Source of the DNA: FEN-1297 sp963843605
GTDB taxonomy: Bacteria; Bacteroidota; Ignavibacteria; Ignavibacteriales; Ignavibacteriaceae
Length of the DNA stretch: 64,000 nucleotides
Reading direction: 5' to 3'
Assembly: GCA_963843605.1 (NCBI GenBank)
Contig: CAWJLA010000005.1
Coordinates: 62,001 to 126,000, forward strand
In this document: in pieces, positions 1 through 9,955 of the stretch
How the letters are laid out: each line of letters starts with the position of its first letter
Position numbering within the stretch: the first letter of the stretch is position 1
Made by a program: the position numbers and the translations under genes
Notes under the pieces: model-generated
The model's input: only the letters and a program-made list of their open reading frames with translations
Databases searched by the model: none
What the model was told of the DNA's origin: nothing

Positions 1-82
1 TTAATGAAACTATCAAGCTGATCTCATACATCCTTTTATACTTAGCTCTGAGATCGGCTTTAGGGTTCTTTAAACTTGCCAT
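1..82 (-). CDS. TonB-like energy transducer, N-terminal fragment
   Basis: Only the first 27 codons lie in the window; the gene runs off the left edge. The start ATG at 82 has an AGGAGA ribosome-binding site about eight bases upstream. The fragment starts with a charged stretch (MASLKNPKADLRAKYKRMYE) and then turns hydrophobic (ISLIVSL). That charged head followed by a membrane anchor is typical of inner-membrane TonB energy transducers in Ignavibacteria and Chlorobi. The assignment is inferred from this short stretch alone; any other single-pass protein with the same topology is possible. Confidence 0.5.
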   Translation of the reverse strand, partial: MASLKNPKADLRAKYKRMYEISLIVSL

Positions 83-278
83 TGAGTAAATTCTCCTATC
101 AGCTATAGAATTTTTAGTAAGTTAATAAATGAATTTTAAGCAGTCAATTCAAAATTCACCTACTTTTACTATTATCTGTCATTTATGTTCCCTAAAATGC
201 GGGATGTTTTATAAAAAACAGGTGCAATTTAGGTTTTTCTGCAATAAATGGGAAATGTTTTTAAATATTCTTTTAAAA

Positions 279-695
279 TTAATTTTCCCGTTTCAGCGGA
301 TTTAACTTAGAAAGAAAATAAATCATTGACACTGCAATAAGTGCAGCTGCAATATCAGTAGACCAATCCAAAATATCACATGCTCTTCCAGGAATAAATA
401 ACTGGTGTAACTCATCCAGCGCCGCATATAAACCTACAAGAATTAAAGTTGAAACAAAAGCTTTTTGTTTGAGTATTTGAAATCTATTCTGAAACATCAA
501 AACAACACAAAGCATAAACGAAAATATAAAATAGGCTGTAAAATGTTCTATTTTATCACTTACGCCCAGGTCAGGAACATCACTACCCGGCAAAGATGTT
601 GCAGTTAATAAAAGCGCCCAATAAATCGAGAATGTAATATAAATTGCCTTTTTCCAATGTTTTTCAAGATATTCAAACAACTGATCCTCTAACAA
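279..695 (-). CDS. VanZ family membrane protein
   Basis: A 138-residue protein with about four predicted membrane segments. It carries the VanZ-type signature: DKIEH in the first loop and DELHQLFIPGR followed by an Asp-rich DILDWSTD segment near residues 93-113. VanZ proteins are small integral membrane proteins, first known from teicoplanin resistance, but most bacterial homologues have no proven role. The start overlaps the end of nnr by 23 bases, which suggests translational coupling. Nothing here argues for a resistance function. Confidence 0.8.
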   Translation of the reverse strand: MLEDQLFEYLEKHWKKAIYITFSIYWALLLTATSLPGSDVPDLGVSDKIEHFTAYFIFSFMLCVVLMFQNRFQILKQKAFVSTLILVGLYAALDELHQLFIPGRACDILDWSTDIAAALIAVSMIYFLSKLNPLKREN

Positions 696-2238
696 ATTTA
701 ATTGCGGAAGAAAGGTTATTGATTATATCGGTCGCAGTATAACCGTATTCGGTATGATCTTTTAAAAGTAAATCGGCCGAAAGGCTGTGTAAATATACAC
801 CCGCAACAGCTGCATCTTCAATATTATCCTGCTGGGCAAGAATTCCTGCAATTACACCGGTAAGCACATCGCCGGTGCCGAATTTAGCCATACCAGAATT
901 CCCAGCCGAATTAATTAAGGATTCGCCGCCGGGTGTAAATATAATTGTAGGCGCTCCTTTTAAAACGAGAAACGCTCCCGTATTTTTTGCAAATTCTTTG
1001 CCGTAGGATAGTATATCTTTCTTTAAGTCATCTACAGTAATTCCGATGAGGTTAGCAAATTCACCGTGGTGCGGGGTTAATATTTTTCCGGAAAGATCGA
1101 TGCCCGAATATTGACCATCTCCCAGCGCAAAAAGAGCATCTGCATCCACAACAAATTTTTTATTTTTAAAATTCTTAAGAAGCAACCTAACTGCATTTTG
1201 AGTACCTGGATTCCTCCCCAGGCCGGGACCCAATGCCAGAACATCAGCCCATTCAATTCTTTCCTTAAGTTCGTCTAAATTACTTTCCGATAAAAAGCCT
1301 TTTGCATTATCTTCGTAAGCATTTACTATCACCTCGGAAAATTTATTTTCAAGCAAGTTTTTTGACGAAGCCGGGTAACAAAGTATAGAAGCTCCCGCTC
1401 CTATTTTCAAGGTAGAGTTTGCCGTAAGCACAGCAGCGCCGGGCATTCCGGCAGAGCCGGCAATTATCAATACTTTTCCCGCCGAGTACTTATTTATATT
1501 CCTAGCTTTTACCGGTAAAGCATTAAGCACGTCTTCGGGTTCAACCAGATATTCGGCAGTTTCATATTTATCGAATAAAGAATTGCTGATCCCGATATTT
1601 CCCTTCACAACTTGTCCTGCACATTTATAACCTTCACCGAAGAAAAGTCCACTCTTTAATTCTCCGAGTGTAATTGTAAGATCTGCATTAAAAGCAGTTT
1701 CAGCAAATCCCAAATCCGCATCCAGACCTGTTGAAATATCTACGGCAACTTTGAAGGCATTTATTTTATTTATATTCTTTACAATGGTAAGGAAAGGCTC
1801 TTTTAATTCACCTTTTGCGCCGCTTCCCAGAAGAGCATCAAAAATAATATTGCAGTCGGATAAAAATCTCAAATCTTTTATTGAAGAATACTTCTTCAGA
1901 AGAATATTGTTATTGTATTTAGCTATGTTCTTAAGAATATTAAAATTCGTCTTACAATCGGGAGTCAGTTCATCTTCGTTACCGATATATATAACACTTA
2001 CGGAATAGCCGTAGTTGGCAAAATGCCTAGCAACAGCAAAACCGTCGCCGCCGTTATTGCCTTTTCCGCAAACAAAACCAATTTTGTTTCTGACAGGTAA
2101 ATGGCCGGTTTTTTCTAGAGTAATACTTAATATTTGAAGTGCGGCGTTCTCCATTAGAATCAAACCCGGAATACCGTGTTCATTTATAGCAACGCCGTCT
2201 ATAGAACGAATTTGATTTGTAGAAAATAAGGGTATCAT
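673..2238 (-). CDS. nnr: Bifunctional NAD(P)HX epimerase / ADP-dependent dehydratase
   Basis: A 521-residue two-domain repair enzyme that restores hydrated NADH and NADPH. The N-terminal YjeF_N epimerase domain shows GKGNNGGDGFAVARHF near residues 58-73, DALLGSGAKG and DISTGLDAD. The C-terminal ribokinase-like dehydratase domain shows ILTPHHGEFANL, the ADP/Mg site NSGMAKFGTGDVLTG and a preceding KGAPT strand. Length matches the fused bacterial form. It sits 71 bases after nuoN on the same strand, so it may be read from the nuo transcript, and it overlaps vanZ. Intact in this sequence. Confidence 0.93.
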   Translation of the reverse strand: MIPLFSTNQIRSIDGVAINEHGIPGLILMENAALQILSITLEKTGHLPVRNKIGFVCGKGNNGGDGFAVARHFANYGYSVSVIYIGNEDELTPDCKTNFNILKNIAKYNNNILLKKYSSIKDLRFLSDCNIIFDALLGSGAKGELKEPFLTIVKNINKINAFKVAVDISTGLDADLGFAETAFNADLTITLGELKSGLFFGEGYKCAGQVVKGNIGISNSLFDKYETAEYLVEPEDVLNALPVKARNINKYSAGKVLIIAGSAGMPGAAVLTANSTLKIGAGASILCYPASSKNLLENKFSEVIVNAYEDNAKGFLSESNLDELKERIEWADVLALGPGLGRNPGTQNAVRLLLKNFKNKKFVVDADALFALGDGQYSGIDLSGKILTPHHGEFANLIGITVDDLKKDILSYGKEFAKNTGAFLVLKGAPTIIFTPGGESLINSAGNSGMAKFGTGDVLTGVIAGILAQQDNIEDAAVAGVYLHSLSADLLLKDHTEYGYTATDIINNLSSAIKFVRGSVV

Positions 2239-2309
2239 AATTAGTAATATCGTTGTTTAAAATTAATACCCGTTAAATCAGAATAAAATGATACAGCAGT
2301 GGAAATTTA

Positions 2310-3737
2310 TTATAAGAAAGAAGATATTAGTCCGATTATTGAACCGGGCGCGATTCCGACTACGATTACCAGCAAAGCCGAAATTACTACCGCCAGTAGA
2401 CCGGTATTACTTTTTTCAAGCACAATAGCTGTTTCGGCTTCTTTGAAATACATCAGCACAACAATTCTCAGATAGAAATAAACGCTGATCACGCTTGACA
2501 TAACACCTACTATTGCCAGCCAAGTAATATGCGCTTTAACCGCGGCAATAAAAATATAATATTTTCCGAAAAATCCCGCAAACGGAGGAATGCCTGCCAG
2601 CGAAAACATGAAAATGGCAAGCAGAGCCGCAAGTAGCGGATTTCTTGATGCGAGGCCTGAATATGATTTGATATCGAGATTTGCTTCATCCCTACCTTCG
2701 ATTAGAGCAATTATACCGAATGCCCCAAGGTTCATGAAAGTATAAGCAACCAAATAAAAAATTATCCCGGCTATACCGTCATGGTTTCCGGCAGCTAACC
2801 CGATAATCATATAACCGGCATGCGCTATAGAAGAATATGCCAGCATTCTTTTGATATTATCCTGAGCGATTGCAACAATACTTCCGAAAAGCATCGAGAG
2901 TACAGCAATTACAGCCAGATAAGGTTCGAAGGTATTTTGAACCGCACCGCTGAATAAAAATCCCAGTGTAATTATGATAGCACTGAAAGCAGCAGCTTTG
3001 CCGCCGGTTGAAAACAATCCGGCCACGGTTGTAGATGTGCCCTGGTAAACATCCGGCACCCACATATGAAACGGAAAGGCAGCAATCTTAAAGGAAAAAC
3101 CTACTAGGAACAACAATATTCCGGTAATAAAAAGCATGTTCGTTTTTAGTTCCGGAAAACTTGATGCTATTAAGTCAAGTGAAGTTGTATGAGCTGCGCC
3201 GTAGATCAGCGCAATACCGTATACTATAAAACCTGTAGCAAAAGCACCTAGTAAAAAATACTTCAACGCGGCTTCGTTTGCACCGGCTCTTTTGCGGTTC
3301 AATCCTGCCAGCGCATAAAAACTTACAGACATTACTTCAAGCCCGAGGAATATCATGAACAGATCTTTTGCACCTGCCATAAACATCATTCCCAGAACCG
3401 AGCTTTGCACCAGTATATAAAATTCGCCCAGATTAGTGCCGTATTTCTCCATATAATCTATTGCCAGAAGAGAGACTATAGCCGCACCGAAATTAAAAAT
3501 GAAGATAAAAACATTCACATTTCCACCGGTCATATACATATTCTGAAATACGACGGAAATATTCTCGACGTTCAGCAATGCATAAAAAGCCGTTACCAAA
3601 AACAGTATTATCGAAAACCACGGTAATATTTTCTTACTGTTTTCGGAAAACATCTCAATACAAAGAGAGATTAGTATTCCGGCTCCGATGATTACAAGCG
3701 GCAATATATTGTAGAATTCTTGAATGTTTTTAAGCAT
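2310..3737 (-). CDS. nuoN: NADH-quinone oxidoreductase subunit N
   Basis: A 475-residue antiporter-like membrane subunit of respiratory complex I with about fourteen predicted helices. Visible family features are the proton_antipo_M core with GLEVMSVSFYALAG, the FHMWVPDVYQG loop and KRMLAYSSIAHAGYM. The lysine and glutamate residues of the proton channel lie within these helices. It is intact, unlike nuoM, L, K and J further upstream in the same cluster. It is separated from nuoM by nhaD and an unknown gene, and its ATG is two bases after the stop of that unknown gene. Confidence 0.95.
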   Translation of the reverse strand: MLKNIQEFYNILPLVIIGAGILISLCIEMFSENSKKILPWFSIILFLVTAFYALLNVENISVVFQNMYMTGGNVNVFIFIFNFGAAIVSLLAIDYMEKYGTNLGEFYILVQSSVLGMMFMAGAKDLFMIFLGLEVMSVSFYALAGLNRKRAGANEAALKYFLLGAFATGFIVYGIALIYGAAHTTSLDLIASSFPELKTNMLFITGILLFLVGFSFKIAAFPFHMWVPDVYQGTSTTVAGLFSTGGKAAAFSAIIITLGFLFSGAVQNTFEPYLAVIAVLSMLFGSIVAIAQDNIKRMLAYSSIAHAGYMIIGLAAGNHDGIAGIIFYLVAYTFMNLGAFGIIALIEGRDEANLDIKSYSGLASRNPLLAALLAIFMFSLAGIPPFAGFFGKYYIFIAAVKAHITWLAIVGVMSSVISVYFYLRIVVLMYFKEAETAIVLEKSNTGLLAVVISALLVIVVGIAPGSIIGLISSFL

Positions 3738-3739
3738 AA

Positions 3740-4105
3740 TTACTCTATAAATAAAATGTCTTCGTCAGTTTTTTCTATTTTTAATTTATGTTCGTCTTCA
3801 ATTATGAGTGCAAGTTTTATATGATTGTCAAAATTAAACAGATCTTTATCAAAATCGACTGCTATCAATTTTATAGATTCATATTTGGAGACGACATCTT
3901 TAAGATTTTTCAATTGCTTGAAATATATTTCAGTAAAATCCGAATTCGAATTTAAACAAATCGCTTTAGAAGCCACAGAGAAATCCATAATGATTTCGTC
4001 ATCGATTATTATCTTTAATAAATTGCATCCGAAAGGCAAAATTGCTCTGTTTCCGTAATAAAGTCCGTTGACATTATTTTCGAGTGCATTTTCAATCGTT
4101 TTCAT
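3740..4105 (-). CDS. Hypothetical protein between nhaD and nuoN
   Basis: A 121-residue protein that I do not recognise. It has no signal peptide and no clear membrane segment. It alternates hydrophobic strands (LLKIIIDDEIIMDF, SIKLIAVDFDKDLF, IKLALIIEDEHKLKIE) with acidic patches, suggesting a small soluble beta-rich fold. The gene is packed tightly: its start lies four bases after the nhaD stop and its stop two bases before the nuoN start, so it is almost certainly co-transcribed with both. A role tied to the antiporter or to complex I is only suggested by position. Confidence 0.75.
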   Translation of the reverse strand: MKTIENALENNVNGLYYGNRAILPFGCNLLKIIIDDEIIMDFSVASKAICLNSNSDFTEIYFKQLKNLKDVVSKYESIKLIAVDFDKDLFNFDNHIKLALIIEDEHKLKIEKTDEDILFIE

Positions 4106-4108
4106 ATA

Positions 4109-5551
4109 TTAACCCTTTCCATAAAAAAAGATTAACCAAATAATTGTAAATATAGGAAGTAGAATTATCACGGAATATTTAATGACATAAGCAAAGAAAC
4201 TCGGCATTGTTATACCCGCCCTTTCGCTTATCGATTTAACCATAAAATTAGGTCCGTTGCCAATATATGTCATTGCCCCGAAGAATACTGCAGCTACTGA
4301 AATAGCTCTCAGATATATAATATCTACGGAGACAAAATGCAGAACCTGTGCTTTATCGGTAACCAAAAGCGAATACTTACCCATTGCAGCACTTAAAAAG
4401 TTCATGTATGTAGGCGTATTGTCAAGAACCGATGATAATGCACCGGTTGCCCAGTAAAAGACACCCGCGTTTAATTTATCTCCCAAAGCATTGGCTTCAT
4501 GTGCAATAATTTCCAGTGCCGGGACCATTGTTGCAAAAATGCCGACGAACAGATAAGCGACTTCTTTAATCGGCTCAAAATCAAACTCATTATCCTTAAG
4601 TATCTGACTGTCTGCGGTTTTATATGAGAAATATACTACTGCAAACATGATTATTTCTCTCAGACCGAAAGGCAGATTTCCTAGTTTAGGAACCCAAGGA
4701 ATAACTTGCGGATCGATAAATACCGCGACAATAATAATTACTAGGTAAATTAAATTCTTCAGCCCTTTTACCTGAATTTTACCGGAATAATTAACATGCG
4801 CTTTAGATTCTTTCTTATTCCTTATATCGAACAGGTAAAAAGCGAGAAGGATTAATAATATTGCAGGTATCCATATAAACCAGACATTATCAATTACCCA
4901 GAAGAACGGAACTCCGCTTAAAAATCCCAGGAATAAAGGCGGATCACCGATAGGAGTTAAAGCACCGCCGACATTACTTACAATAAAGATGAAAAATATT
5001 ATATGGTAAGGTTCAATCCTTTCTTTATTCATCCTTATGAAGGGACGGATTAAAAGCATCGAAGCACCGGTAGTACCGATAATATTGGCTATAACCGCAC
5101 CGAAGGCAAGGAAAATCAAGTTTGCCAGAGGCGTGGATTTTTTGTCTACTTTAATTAATATACCGCCGGAAGCCACAAACAATGAACTTAGCAGCGCTAT
5201 AAATGAAATATACTCAGACAGCGTATGCATCAAGCTATGATAATTCTGCAAATAAAATATATAATAAGCAACAACGATAAGCCCGAGTAAAATTGAAACT
5301 TTCGGATAATGATTTTCCCAAAAATGTTTGTAAAACAAAGGTCCCGTAGCTATCATTAGAAGCAATAAAAGAAAAGGGATAATCATAAACGGAGATGGTA
5401 AAACATGCTCCATTGTTCCTGTAGATGCAACCGCCGCTCCTAGTGAATCCACAGAATGAGCTGTCGCTTCCCCTGCGAATATGACACTATTCAGGCAGAA
5501 CACACCGAGGACTGTTAAAAACGGTATGGTATTTTTGATTCTGCTGAACAT
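4109..5551 (-). CDS. nhaD: NhaD-type Na+/H+ antiporter
   Basis: About 480 residues of the ion transporter (IT) superfamily. The frame is open to 5662, but I place the start at 5551. That ATG follows an AAGGAAAAAG ribosome site just after the nuoM stop, and it opens with a signal-like hydrophobic segment (FSRIKNTIPFLTVLGVF). The longer version would overlap nuoM by about 100 bases. Membrane segments include PFLLLLLMIATGPLFYK and SNVGGALTPIGDPPLFLGF, the latter a conserved NhaD/CitMHS loop. NhaD exchanges cytoplasmic Na+ for periplasmic H+. Its place between nuoM and nuoN is unusual. Confidence 0.88.
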   Translation of the reverse strand: MFSRIKNTIPFLTVLGVFCLNSVIFAGEATAHSVDSLGAAVASTGTMEHVLPSPFMIIPFLLLLLMIATGPLFYKHFWENHYPKVSILLGLIVVAYYIFYLQNYHSLMHTLSEYISFIALLSSLFVASGGILIKVDKKSTPLANLIFLAFGAVIANIIGTTGASMLLIRPFIRMNKERIEPYHIIFFIFIVSNVGGALTPIGDPPLFLGFLSGVPFFWVIDNVWFIWIPAILLILLAFYLFDIRNKKESKAHVNYSGKIQVKGLKNLIYLVIIIVAVFIDPQVIPWVPKLGNLPFGLREIIMFAVVYFSYKTADSQILKDNEFDFEPIKEVAYLFVGIFATMVPALEIIAHEANALGDKLNAGVFYWATGALSSVLDNTPTYMNFLSAAMGKYSLLVTDKAQVLHFVSVDIIYLRAISVAAVFFGAMTYIGNGPNFMVKSISERAGITMPSFFAYVIKYSVIILLPIFTIIWLIFFYGKG

Positions 5552-5559
5552 CTTTTTCC

Positions 5560-7085
5560 TTACTTCAATCCTTGAGTTTGTGATGGCAATACGTGTTCTA
5601 TTATTTTGTGCGTGGAATTTGCGGATAACTTCAAAAAGGTATTCGGGTAAACTCCAATCCACACTATAAAAATAAAAATCGGAACCAGAACAAGAATTTC
5701 TCTTTTATTCATATCTTTAAGCTCGTTCATTTTAGGATTCTTAACTTCGCCGAAAACAACTCTTTGATACATCCACAACAAATAAACCGCGGCAAATATT
5801 ACTCCGCTTGCCGCAAATACCGTGAACCACCAGCTGTTAAGTACCGGAGATTTGAAAGATCCGAGTAAAATTAAAAATTCACCCACGAAACCGTTTAACC
5901 CCGGCAACCCGATAGAAGAGAGCGACGCTATAAGCAGAAAAACCGAATATACAGGTACTATTTTAGCAATACCTCCGTATTTTGCAATTTCTCTTGTATG
6001 CGTTCTTTCATATAAAACACCAACCAGAAGAAAGAGTGCGCCGGTAGATAAGCCGTGATTTACCATCTGAATAACAGCACCTTGCACAGCTTCCTGCGTA
6101 AGGGCAAAAATTCCGAGAACTACAAATCCCAGATGCGCTACCGAAGAATAAGCCACCAGTTTTTTCATATCCTTCTGAACCATTGCAACAAGAGCACCGT
6201 ATATGATGCCTATTACCGCCAGTACCGCAATGTAAGGAGCGAAATGTACTGAAGCCTGCGGGAATAAAGGCAAACAAAACCGAAGCAGCCCGTATGTTCC
6301 CATTTTTAAAAGCACGCCTGCAAGAATAACGCTGCCTGCAGTAGGAGCCTGAACGTGTGCATCCGGCAGCCAGGTATGCAGCGGGAACAGAGGAACCTTG
6401 ATAGCAAAACTAAGTGCAAATGCAAGAAACATCCAGTTTTGAATATTACTTTGAATTGTAGGGCCTATTGAGTAGAGTTCAATAAGATCAGTTGAAAAAT
6501 GCCCGAGGTAAGAAGAGGCATAAACAGCAAGCCAAACAATGGCAACCAACATCAGCAAACTGCCGAACATCGTGTAGAGGAAAAATTTTACGGAAGCATA
6601 AACTCTCCGGTCGCCTCCCCAAATTCCGATAATAAAGTACATAGGAATGAGCATTGCTTCCCAGAAGACATAAAAAAGAAAGAGATCGAGCGAAACAAAA
6701 ACTCCCAGCATACCGACTTCAAGCATAAGCATGAAGAAAGTGAATTTCTTTACTTTTTTATTTATTGCCTTCCAGCTTGATAAGAAGTGTCAGTGGTGTA
6801 AAAAATGTCGTAAGTAAAACCAGCAGAAGAGATATTCCGTCGACTCCGACATGATAGCTTATATGAAGATTTTGTATCCAGGAAAATTTTTGAGTAAACT
6901 GGAATGGCCATTACTCGGGTCGAAATTGATATAAAGATATAGCGCCAATATAAATGCGAAGACTGAAACCGCTAATCCGAAATAACGTATAAAATTATCC
7001 TTCCCTTTTTTAAAGAATAAAGGATTAATACTTCCGCCGATCAGCGGAGTTAATAACAGGTAAGATATAATATTGTGTTTTCCAT
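5560..7085 (-). CDS. nuoM: NADH-quinone oxidoreductase subunit M (frameshifted)
   Basis: Full-length gene for a membrane proton-pumping subunit of complex I, broken by about three indels in its first third. The ATG at 7085 follows the nuoL stop by three bases. Reading switches frame near 7067 (MENTIL then SYLLLTPLIGG), near 6905 (FDPSNGH then QFTQKFSWIQNLHISYHVG) and near 6765, at an A-rich run. From about 6732 to the stop, 390 codons are clean and include KVPLFPLHTWLPDAHVQAPT and KKLVAYSSVAHLGFV. All pieces match NuoM in order, so no domain is missing. Total length fits a protein of about 508 residues. The lesions look like sequence errors. Confidence 0.88.
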
Positions 7086-7088
7086 AAA

Positions 7089-9040
7089 TTATAAACTTAG
7101 AATTATCCAGAATAATGCAATTACAATTCCCGGCATCATCATTAAAGCATAGAACTGAGCAACGCCGGTTTGGATTTTTCTAATTCCTTTCGAGATGTAT
7201 CCGATTAACGTTGCAGTACCGTTTACTGCTCCGTCGATTAATTTACTGTCGGTAATTTTCCAAAGAATATTTTCGGAACCTTTAACTATCGGTGTTATAA
7301 TTGCTGCTTCGTATGCTTCATCGACAAAATATTTATTAAGAAGTAGATTGTACAATCCTTTAAATTTCTTGCTGTATACTTGCAGCATCTCCGTTTACTG
7401 TAGATACATGTTTCTTGCTAGATAGAATTGCGCCGAAAGCGCCAATGACCGTTACCACCATTAATAATAATTTCTTCCGAAGTGAGATGTGCAACTCCGA
7501 ACAATGTCCAGTTTTGATGCGCATGTTGAAAATATCGGCTCAAGCCAATTCTCAAATAAATTTCCGTCTTCGCCCGCAAATAATGCAGGAATTCCAATAA
7601 ATCCGCCAATTACGGATAAGACAGCCAATATAATAAGTGGTACCGTCATCACCTTCGGGGATTCATGCGGATGTTTATCATGTCCGAACCTTTCCTTCCT
7701 TAAAAAGTTAGAATACACCAACCTGAACATATAAAATGCGGTGAAATAGCCGTGAAAGCGCCAATAAACCAATAAGAGAAATCGCCTTTCGCATAAGAGA
7801 TTCCATAAAATTTCATCCTTACTGAAGAAACCCGAGAAACCCGGGATACCGGAAATGGCAAGAGAAGCTACCAAAAATGTCAGAAGGTTATCGGCATGTA
7901 TTTTTTCAGTCCGCCGTAATTCTGAATATTCTGTTCGTCGTGCATCCCGTGAATAACTGAACCGGCACCGAGGAATAAAAGAGCTTTGAAAAAAGCATGT
8001 GTCATAACATGAAAGATTCCGGCTGAAAAAGCACCGACCCCCACAGCAAGAAACATATAGCCGAGCTGACTGACCGTTGAATAAGCCAAAACTTTTTTAA
8101 TATCATTTTGAACAAGTCCGATTGTGGCTGCAAAAAATGCAGTTAAAACTCCGATTACTGCAACAACCGTCATAACAGCCGGTGCAGATGCAAAAATAAT
8201 CGAGCTTCTTGCAACCATATAAACACCCGCCGTAACCATCGTTGCGGCATGTATAAATGCAGATACAGGTGTCGGACCTGCCATAGCATCAGGCAGCCAA
8301 ATATATAAAGGTATCTGTGCCGATTTACCGGTTGCTCCGATGAACAGAAACAAAGCTATAAAATCGAAAGTACCTGATTCGGGTATGTTCAATCGAAGCC
8401 GCGCTGGGAAAAAACTTCATTAAAGTTTAGAGTGTCCGAAAGTATAGTAAATTAAAAACATTCCCAGTAAAAATCCGAAGTCGCCAATTCTATTAACGAT
8501 AAATGCTTTTTTTGCAGCATCGCTGATGTTGTGCCTTTTTCAAACTTCCTGTCGTACCAGAATCCGATCAATAAATAAGAGCAAAGTCCTACGCCTTCCC
8601 ATCCGAGAAAAAGCAGAACAAAATTATCGCCCAGAATGAAATTCATCATAGCAAAAATGAAAAGATTCAGATAAGCAAAAGAATCTCCAGAAATCCTTTA
8701 TCGCCGTGCATATACCCGATAGAATAAACATGAATGACAAATCCGACGCCGGTTACTATAAGTCCCATTACCAGTGAAAGCTGATCAACTTGATAAGCAA
8801 ATGAATATTCAATCCGCCCGCATGTATCCATGAAAACAGATCAACTATAGTTTGTCTCTGGTCAACCGGAAGGCCAAGAGTTTCGAAAAAAAGCGGTTAA
8901 AACTATAAGAAATGACAAACCGATAGTCCGCTGCCAATTATGCCGATCACTTTTTCGTTTTTTATTTTACTGCCGAATAATCCGTTTATAAGAAAACCGG
9001 TAAATGGCAAAAGAACAGTCAGATATATTAAATGAGTCAT
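7089..9040 (-). CDS. nuoL: NADH-quinone oxidoreductase subunit L (frameshifted)
   Basis: The largest antiporter-like subunit of complex I, spread over at least five reading-frame changes. The start is the ATG at 9040 (MTHLIYLTVLLPFTGFLING). Open blocks follow at 8452-8649 (LFLGWEGVGLCSYLLIGFWY), 7880-8392 (QIPLYIWLPDAMAGPTPVSA, KKVLAYSTVSQLGYM), 7461-7874 (ISGIPGFSGFFSKDEILW) and 7089-7388, which holds the C-terminal helix. The order and spacing of these NuoL landmarks are right, and the total length fits a protein of about 650 residues, so nothing large is lost. Frame changes without loss of motifs favour sequencing or assembly error over decay. Confidence 0.88.
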
Positions 9041-9079
9041 AAAAAGAATTTAAAATTAAATTGCTAAACTAATTAACGA

Positions 9080-9387
9080 TTACCATTTGAAAATATTGAT
9101 CTCGTCAATATTGAATGAAAGTTTATTTCTGAACACTGCAATGATTATTGCTAAGACCAACTGCGGCTTCTGCAGCGGCAACTGTCATAACAAAAAAAAC
9201 AAACATTTGTCCGATCGAATTCCCGAGATACGAAGAAAAAGTTACAAGCGTAAGGTTAGCCGAATTAAGCATCAATTCAATCCACATAAAAACAACGATT
9301 GCATTTCTGTCTGGTTAAAACTCCTGCTACTCCTACAATAGAACATAAAAGCGCTAAGATAAGATAGTATTCAATTGGAATATTCAT
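9080..9387 (-). CDS. nuoK: NADH-quinone oxidoreductase subunit K (frameshifted)
   Basis: A three-helix membrane subunit of complex I. The first frame gives MNIPIEYYLILALLCSIVGV and breaks near 9315. The next gives MWIELMLNSANLTLVTFSSY, the conserved glutamate helix, then MFVFFVMTVAAAEAAVGL, the second conserved glutamate helix. It breaks again near 9160 and ends in AIIIAVFRNKLSFNIDEIN. Together these make a normal NuoK of about 102 residues. The start lies six bases after the nuoJ stop. The two single-base lesions belong to the indel cluster that covers this region. Confidence 0.85.
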
Positions 9388-9393
9388 AACGGT

Positions 9394-9907
9394 TTATTCA
9401 AGTTTCTTTTTTGCTAAAACAAGCGCGCCGATTGTAGCTGCAAGTAATAAAAATCCTGCGGCTTCAAACGGCAGAATGTAATTAGTATATAACTCCCGTC
9501 CGATCTGTTCTAATAGTACCTGCTTTAACGCTGGCAGCCACGTTAGCATGTTATTGAGGCATCAGGATGGCGAAAGGAAAATCACATATGCAATTTGTAT
9601 AAAAACCAGAACGGCAATATAAGGGCAAAAATTTTAAGCTGCGGATGAGAACTGAAAAATTTTTCTTTCTCGGTTTCAGAAGCATTATAACAAAAAGGAA
9701 GAGCACCATTATAGCGCCGGCATACACAATAACCTGAACAACCGCAATAAATTGAGCATTCAGTAATAGATATAAGCCGGCTAATCCGGAAAAATTAAGT
9801 ACCAAAAATAATGCACTGATAACGGGATTTGCCCTGGTTATCATCATAACTGAAGATACAGCGGATATTCCGCCGAAAATAATAAATAAGATTAATTGTA
9901 AAGACAT
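9394..9907 (-). CDS. nuoJ: NADH-quinone oxidoreductase subunit J (frameshifted)
   Basis: A membrane subunit of complex I. The N-terminal 80 residues read cleanly and are typical: MSLQLILFIIFGGISAVSSV, then NPVISALFLVLNFSGLAGLY and QVIVYAGAIMVLFLFVIMLL. At about 9640 and again before about 9560 the frame changes. The C-terminus is recovered as LYTNYILPFEAAGFLLLAAT followed by IGALVLAKKKLE. It is the first nuo gene in this cluster; nuoA to nuoI are not in the window, and asnS lies 48 bases upstream on the same strand. Confidence 0.85.
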
Positions 9908-9955
9908 TAATTTTTTCGTTCAGATTTACTTAAAAAGTTAATTAATGTTCGCACA

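Noticed and set aside
9087..9341. Plus-strand open frame rich in Cys and Lys
   Set aside because: It is the shadow of nuoK on the opposite strand; the minus-strand pieces match NuoK helices.
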